A stretch of DNA of 64,000 nucleotides from Hoeflea_A sp039025395 (GTDB lineage: Bacteria; Pseudomonadota; Alphaproteobacteria; Rhizobiales; Rhizobiaceae). The translations under genes were made by a program, and so were the position numbers. Shown one piece after another: positions 63,237-64,000 of this stretch. The notes below the pieces were generated by a model, which had not been told where the DNA came from, made no database searches, and worked only from the letters and a program-made list of their open reading frames with translations. The stretch's first letter is position 1, and each line of letters begins with the position of its first letter. The stretch covers positions 20,085 to 84,084 of the forward strand of contig JBCCOK010000014.1 of the NCBI GenBank assembly GCA_039025395.1. Direction: 5' to 3'.

Positions 63237-64000
63237 ATGTTGAATGGTCAGATGGAAACTTACATGGACGCGCTCATCGATCTCATCGAAGTCGGCAAAG
63301 ATCGCAGGCCGATCAACCAAGAAACAGTCGATCGATTGAAGGAGTCGATCGAAGCAATAGGACTTCATACGCCGATCACGGTGCATGTGTTTGACGAGGG
63401 TTGTCAGATGCGCCTCGTCAGTGGCCATCATCGGCTCAAGGCATACCAGGAGCTAGGCCGAGACGAGATCCCCGCTTTCGTGATCAATGACGATCTTCTG
63501 AAGGCGCAAATGTGGGAGATATCGGAAAATCTGCACCGGGCTGAACTCACAGCCCTTGAGCGCAGCGAGCAGATCGCCCGATGGCTTGAATTGTCGAAAG
63601 CACGTACCGCGTCACAATCTGGGACACAGACTGAGGGCGATAAACTGTTCCAACCTGAAACAGTTTCCAACGTAGAGGCGCAAAACGCCACCGTGTCGCA
63701 ACTTGCGACACGGGATAATGAGAGCCAATCCGATGCTGCCAATAAACTGTCGCAAGTTGAGACAGTTTCGTTGCAGGTTGCAACAAAACCTCAAGGCGGT
63801 CGCCCAGAAGGTGGAAACCGTGCAGCGGCCCGTGAGCTGGGTATAGAAACTACAGACGCCCACCGCGCCACGAAAGTTGCCAGCCTAACCGATGAAGCAA
63901 AGGAGGCAGCCGTTGAGGTTGGCCTTGATGATAACCGGTCGGCCCTTCTCGATGCGGCAAAGCAGCCTGCCGAAAAGCAAGCTGATCACATCCGGCAAAC
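63237..64000 (+). CDS. ParB-domain protein (3' end outside window)
   Basis: Open from ATG 63237 (AAAGGA ribosome site) to the window edge, at least 254 residues. The ParB N-terminal domain spans about residues 18-105: LVSGHHRLKAYQELGRDEIPAF (in part) and ISENLHRAELTALERSEQIARW are diagnostic. Residues 125-183 are a low-complexity linker with repeats of (L/V)SQ-x-x-T (KLFQPETVS, TVSQLATR, KLSQVETVS). Then GGRPEGGNRAAARELGI and an HTH-like region follow. It may be a partition, transcription or nuclease-type ParB-fold protein. Confidence 0.85.
   Translation, partial: MLNGQMETYMDALIDLIEVGKDRRPINQETVDRLKESIEAIGLHTPITVHVFDEGCQMRLVSGHHRLKAYQELGRDEIPAFVINDDLLKAQMWEISENLHRAELTALERSEQIARWLELSKARTASQSGTQTEGDKLFQPETVSNVEAQNATVSQLATRDNESQSDAANKLSQVETVSLQVATKPQGGRPEGGNRAAARELGIETTDAHRATKVASLTDEAKEAAVEVGLDDNRSALLDAAKQPAEKQADHIRQ
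63610..63785. repeat. Five in-frame dyad repeats inside the ParB-domain gene
   Basis: Five copies fit the 17-base consensus TGTCGCAANNTGNGACA, centred at 63618, 63654, 63702, 63756 and 63777. The third is a perfect palindrome with 11-base arms CCGTGTCGCAA and TTGCGACACGG around one base. The second and fourth have 8-base arms, AAACTGTT/AACAGTTT and AAACTGTC/GACAGTTT: T-A has become C-G on both sides at once. The fifth is GTTGCA-GGT-TGCAAC. Spacings (36, 48, 54, 21) are multiples of three, so they also form a protein repeat. Confidence 0.85.

Larger units (their letters stand above)
56388..64000 (+). mobile_element. Integrated element at tRNA-Ser, left end (right end outside window)
   Basis: A tRNA-Ser followed by a P4-type integrase, an AlpA-like regulator, many small unknown genes, a helicase, a primase-polymerase and a ParB-domain gene all on one strand. 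This is the layout of an integrated phage, satellite or replicating island. I find no second copy of the tRNA 3' end before 64000, so the element continues past the window. No capsid, terminase, tra or virB gene is visible, so its class is open. Left boundary is inferred from the tRNA 3' end. Confidence 0.85.

Noticed and set aside
1..64000. CRISPR array, insertion sequence or rRNA operon
   Set aside because: I saw no regularly spaced repeats of CRISPR type, no transposase with terminal repeats and no rRNA sequence. The only regular repeat is the coding dyad array near the end.

Overview
The window looks like chromosomal DNA of an alphaproteobacterium, most likely of the order Hyphomicrobiales (Rhizobiales). 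The evidence is gene order: dusB-ntrBC-ntrYX-trkA-hfq-hflX, tpiA-secG-pyrG, eno-ftsB-pdhABC-lpdA-lipA-ratA, ppiD-trpD-trpC-moaC-moeA, and rlpA-dacA-tmk-holB-metG-tatD are all rhizobial-type neighbourhoods. The GC-rich codon use, fused ispDF and lipoylated E1 beta of pyruvate dehydrogenase agree. I cannot name the genus. No product was checked against a database; all names come from motifs, length and context.

Layout. (1) 1-6096: a phenylacetate degradation cluster: the 3' end of paaK, a TetR regulator, PaaX, then the epoxidase genes paaABCDE behind a near-consensus promoter wrapped by a long dyad. (2) 6193-7371: an MFS transporter. (3) 7432-12921, minus strand: ppiD-trpD-trpC-moaC-moeA. (4) 13151-20073: tpiA, secG, a tiny tryptophan-rich ORF, pyrG, a TetR plus glyoxalase-fold pair, eno and an FtsB-like protein. 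(5) 20213-27933: the pyruvate dehydrogenase operon with its own E3, two small membrane proteins, lipoyl synthase and a RatA/COQ10-like protein. (6) 28167-33109: branched-chain 2-oxoacid dehydrogenase with a second E3. (7) 33112-34834, minus: ispDF and a CinA-C amidase. (8) 34981-47144: dusB, two nitrogen-related two-component systems, Trk potassium uptake, hfq and hflX. (9) 47163-56074, minus: mazG, then a tightly overlapping operon from rlpA to a YbaK-like deacylase.

(10) 56388-64000: a tRNA-Ser(TGA) followed at once by a P4-type tyrosine recombinase, an AlpA-like regulator, a run of small overlapping unknown genes, a DEAH helicase, a primase-polymerase and a ParB-domain gene. This is the left end of an integrated element (prophage, satellite or integrative plasmid). 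It runs off the window, so its right end, cargo and att repeat are not visible.

How the genes work together: paaK activates phenylacetate to its CoA thioester and paaABCDE epoxidises it. The two 2-oxoacid dehydrogenase operons feed acetyl-CoA and branched acyl-CoAs, and lipA supplies their lipoyl cofactor. The ntr/hfq/hflX block is a regulatory core.

The most unusual signal is inside the last gene (63610-63785): five in-frame copies of a dyad whose two arms change together, one of them a perfect 11-base-arm palindrome. It could be a set of binding sites for the element's own ParB-like protein, embedded in its coding sequence.
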